From NCBI GenBank assembly GCA_039591075.1, contig JBDHEI010000067.1, positions 1-12,792 of the forward strand: a DNA stretch of 12,792 bases, written 5' to 3'. This document shows positions 11,222-12,792 of the stretch, piece after piece. Each line of letters starts with the position of its first letter. The first letter of the stretch is position 1. The translations under genes were made by a program, and so were the position numbers. The notes below the pieces were generated by a model, which made no database searches, had not been told where the DNA came from, and saw only the letters and a list, made by a program, of their open reading frames with translations. This DNA is from JAOTVV01 sp039591075. Lineage in GTDB: Bacteria; Gemmatimonadota; Gemmatimonadetes; Gemmatimonadales; GWC2-71-9.

Positions 11222-12612
11222 CGCCACACCTTCCCCAGGAATTCGCGGATCTCGGGCACACCGCCTTGGTAGATGAGGTATCCGTCGTGCGGCTCCCGGT
11301 CAGTCATCTCGTCGGCGATCGTTGTGGTCATGACCCGCTGCACGGCAGCGGGATCGTCGGGGTGGAGCCCCAAGGCCCAGCCCAGTTTGATGAAGGCGAC
11401 CTCGGGCAGCATGTTCGCCAGTGGAATCACCCCCAGGCCCAGGATCTCCCGTCCCGTCTCGTACACGTGCATCTGCACGAAGCCCCAGAGCGTCTGGAGC
11501 GTCATGTACATCTGCACGCCGGCGTCTCGGGCCCGTTGGAGGGCCGGATAGATCTTGCGGTTCACGTGGCCGAGTCCGGTGCCGGCAATGACGATCCCCT
11601 TGTAGCCACGGTCCACGAGTGCGTCGATCACGTCGGGATGCATGCCCGGGTAGTAGTAGGTCAGGGTGACCCGCTCCTCGTACGTTGCCTGGACGAGCAC
11701 ATCCCGGTCCGCGCGACGCGGGAGCAGGTCGTCCTTGAGCGGCGTGATGATGCCGTCCTCTACCATCGCCGCCGGAATGTCGCCGAGCGTGCGGAAGGTG
11801 CTGCGATAGGAGCTGTGCATCTTGCGCACGCGGGTGCCGCGATGGAGCAGGTTGTAGCGGTCCGATGTCGGGCCGAACATGCACACCAGTACTTCGGCGA
11901 TAGGCCCGTGCGCGGCGGCCCAGGTCGCGTTGATCAGGTTTTGCGCGGCATCCGACGACGGTCGGTCGGATGATCGCTGACTCCCAACCATGATGACCGG
12001 TACCGGCGGCCGCTGCACCATGAAGCTCAGCGCCGCCGCCGTGTGATGCATCGTGTCGGTGCCGTGTCCGACGACGATCCCGTCGTAGCCGGCACGGATC
12101 GCTTCACCGATTCGCTCGGCGAGGATGAGGTACTGTTCCGGCCCCATGTTCTCCGAGAACACCCCAAAGAGCTTCTCGGTCTCGAGGTTGCAGATGTCGG
12201 CGAGTTCCGGCACCGAGCCATACAGTTCACCCGGGCTGAACGCGGGAATCACGGCTCCCGTCCGGTAGTCGAGCCGCGAGGCGATGGTGCCGCCCGTGCC
12301 GAACAGCTTGACGCGTGGATGGGTCGGGTCGAAAGGGAATTCCTTTTCGGGGATCTTGTAGTGTGCTTCGCGATAGCCGATGCGTTCCAGCTCGAGCACC
12401 GTGTCATGACGGATCCCGACGTTGTAGCCGACACCGAGCTTCAACACGAGATGCAGGTCGTCGCTGGTTTCCGACCGGGGCAGCAGGAGTCCCTCGAACA
12501 CTCCGCCGGTGGTGCGGGCGCGGACCTCGCACCAGACCGTGATGTCGAAGCGCTGCATCAGCGCGCGGGTGGGGCCCCGGTACCCCCGGTACGGATCGGG
12601 CGTTCCGCTCAT
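11218..12612 (-). CDS. gatD: Glutamyl-tRNA(Gln) amidotransferase subunit D (archaeal-type)
   Basis: GatD is the asparaginase-like subunit that releases ammonia from glutamine or asparagine, so that its partner GatE can convert Glu-tRNA(Gln) to Gln-tRNA(Gln). The start at 12612 overlaps the preceding stop as ATGA; the longer frame from 12720 only shadows that gene. Of 464 residues, about 20-85 form the GatD-specific N-terminal barrel (GVFEGLLLPRSETSDDLHLV, then LKLGVGYNVGI). The amidohydrolase follows. GTGGTIASRLDYRTGAVIPA (105-124) contains the nucleophile Thr109. HGTDTM (183-188) contains Thr185 and Asp186. GSQRSSDRPSSDAAQNLI (210-227) is family-specific, and RGTRVRKMHSS (258-268) contains Lys264. 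The Thr-Thr-Asp-Lys set is complete. It is unusual in bacteria, which normally use GatCAB or GlnRS. Simple asparaginases lack the N-terminal domain. Confidence 0.94.
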   Translation of the reverse strand: MSGTPDPYRGYRGPTRALMQRFDITVWCEVRARTTGGVFEGLLLPRSETSDDLHLVLKLGVGYNVGIRHDTVLELERIGYREAHYKIPEKEFPFDPTHPRVKLFGTGGTIASRLDYRTGAVIPAFSPGELYGSVPELADICNLETEKLFGVFSENMGPEQYLILAERIGEAIRAGYDGIVVGHGTDTMHHTAAALSFMVQRPPVPVIMVGSQRSSDRPSSDAAQNLINATWAAAHGPIAEVLVCMFGPTSDRYNLLHRGTRVRKMHSSYRSTFRTLGDIPAAMVEDGIITPLKDDLLPRRADRDVLVQATYEERVTLTYYYPGMHPDVIDALVDRGYKGIVIAGTGLGHVNRKIYPALQRARDAGVQMYMTLQTLWGFVQMHVYETGREILGLGVIPLANMLPEVAFIKLGWALGLHPDDPAAVQRVMTTTIADEMTDREPHDGYLIYQGGVPEIREFLGKVWR

Positions 12613-12792
12613 CGGGTGCCCTCCGATGCCAAGGCGCTCAACGCCGCGGTCAGGCGATCCTGGACGAGCGTCGGGTCGAGCCGCCCGAGAAACGCGGGCA
12701 TGAGCTCGCCCATTCCCCATCGCACCAGCGTGCCCGGTGACCTTCCGTCCATGCGCTGCGCCGACTCGGCAACCGATGCCAGGGCAAGCTCG
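12609..12792 (-). CDS. gatE: C-terminal end of glutamyl-tRNA(Gln) amidotransferase subunit E (partial)
   Basis: The minus-strand frame from the window edge to a TGA at 12611-12609 encodes 60 residues: ELALASVAESAQRMDGRSPG, then TLVRWGMGELMPAFLGRLDP, then TLVQDRLTAALSALASEGTR. The stretch G-x-LVRWGMGELM-x-x-FLGRLDP-x-x-VQDRL fits the C-terminal helical tail (YqeY/GatB-like tRNA-binding domain) of GatB/GatE proteins. In these, a G-x-V/L-M motif and an R-G/R-x-D-P turn recur. The 4-bp ATGA overlap with gatD argues for a coupled pair making one complex. The call rests largely on this context, because only the tail is visible and the catalytic kinase/transferase part lies outside the window. Confidence 0.75.
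   Translation of the reverse strand, partial: ELALASVAESAQRMDGRSPGTLVRWGMGELMPAFLGRLDPTLVQDRLTAALSALASEGTR

Noticed and set aside
11035..11973. 312-codon plus-strand ORF opposite gatD
   Set aside because: It is antisense to a certain gene and has no recognisable domain.
12613..12720. Longer gatD start at 12720
   Set aside because: The extra residues are a shadow of the gatE end; the ATGA overlap and the homologous N-terminal domain place the start at 12612.

Overview
The window is GC-rich bacterial DNA. A GreA factor, a signal-peptide outer-membrane beta-barrel ending in Phe (so a diderm), an MCAD-like acyl-CoA dehydrogenase, a TrpB2-type tryptophan synthase and an archaeal-type GatD/GatE pair together suggest a Gemmatimonadota-like organism. 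This placement is inferred from gene content and style, and no marker here proves it.

Layout. Positions 47-1925, plus strand: greA with a hairpin terminator, a small beta-barrel outer-membrane protein, two tandem hairpins, and a two-TM protein. A 493-bp stretch without a convincing gene follows. Positions 2419-3585 hold an acyl-CoA dehydrogenase, which converges on a small membrane-anchored protein (3622-3951, minus). Positions 4134-4353 hold the broken front end of an ATP-dependent zinc protease. Next come a VAT-1/quinone-oxidoreductase-like MDR enzyme (4375-5424) and, tail-to-tail with an 18-bp overlap, an HTATIP2-like NAD(P)-binding protein. Positions 6305-6565 encode a stand-alone EF-Tu domain-2-like protein.

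From about 6600 to the end every gene is on the minus strand. In transcription order these are: the end of gatE, gatD (ATGA overlap), a small GTGA-coupled ORF, two zinc-ribbon genes (the second with a C-terminal SH3-like domain), a 39-codon ORF, an EamA transporter, a trp leader, trpB2, and a third zinc-ribbon/coiled-coil protein.

The most notable finding lies between the EamA gene and trpB2, where an apparently complete tryptophan attenuator can be read by eye. It has a promoter (TTGACC, 17 nt, TAGCAT) whose -10 box contains the EamA stop codon. It has a 32-residue leader peptide with four Trp codons in five (W-A-W-W-W), a 14-nt segment able to pair with the terminator's 5' arm, and a 14-bp GC-rich terminator followed by TTTTCTT. 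The trpB2 start, with AGGAGG, lies 84 nt further on. This implies that the trpB2 product is a real tryptophan-pathway enzyme controlled by charged tRNA-Trp. Other points are GatDE in a bacterial setting, a five-copy 8-bp tandem repeat running through the trpB2 stop codon, and likely leaderless transcripts.
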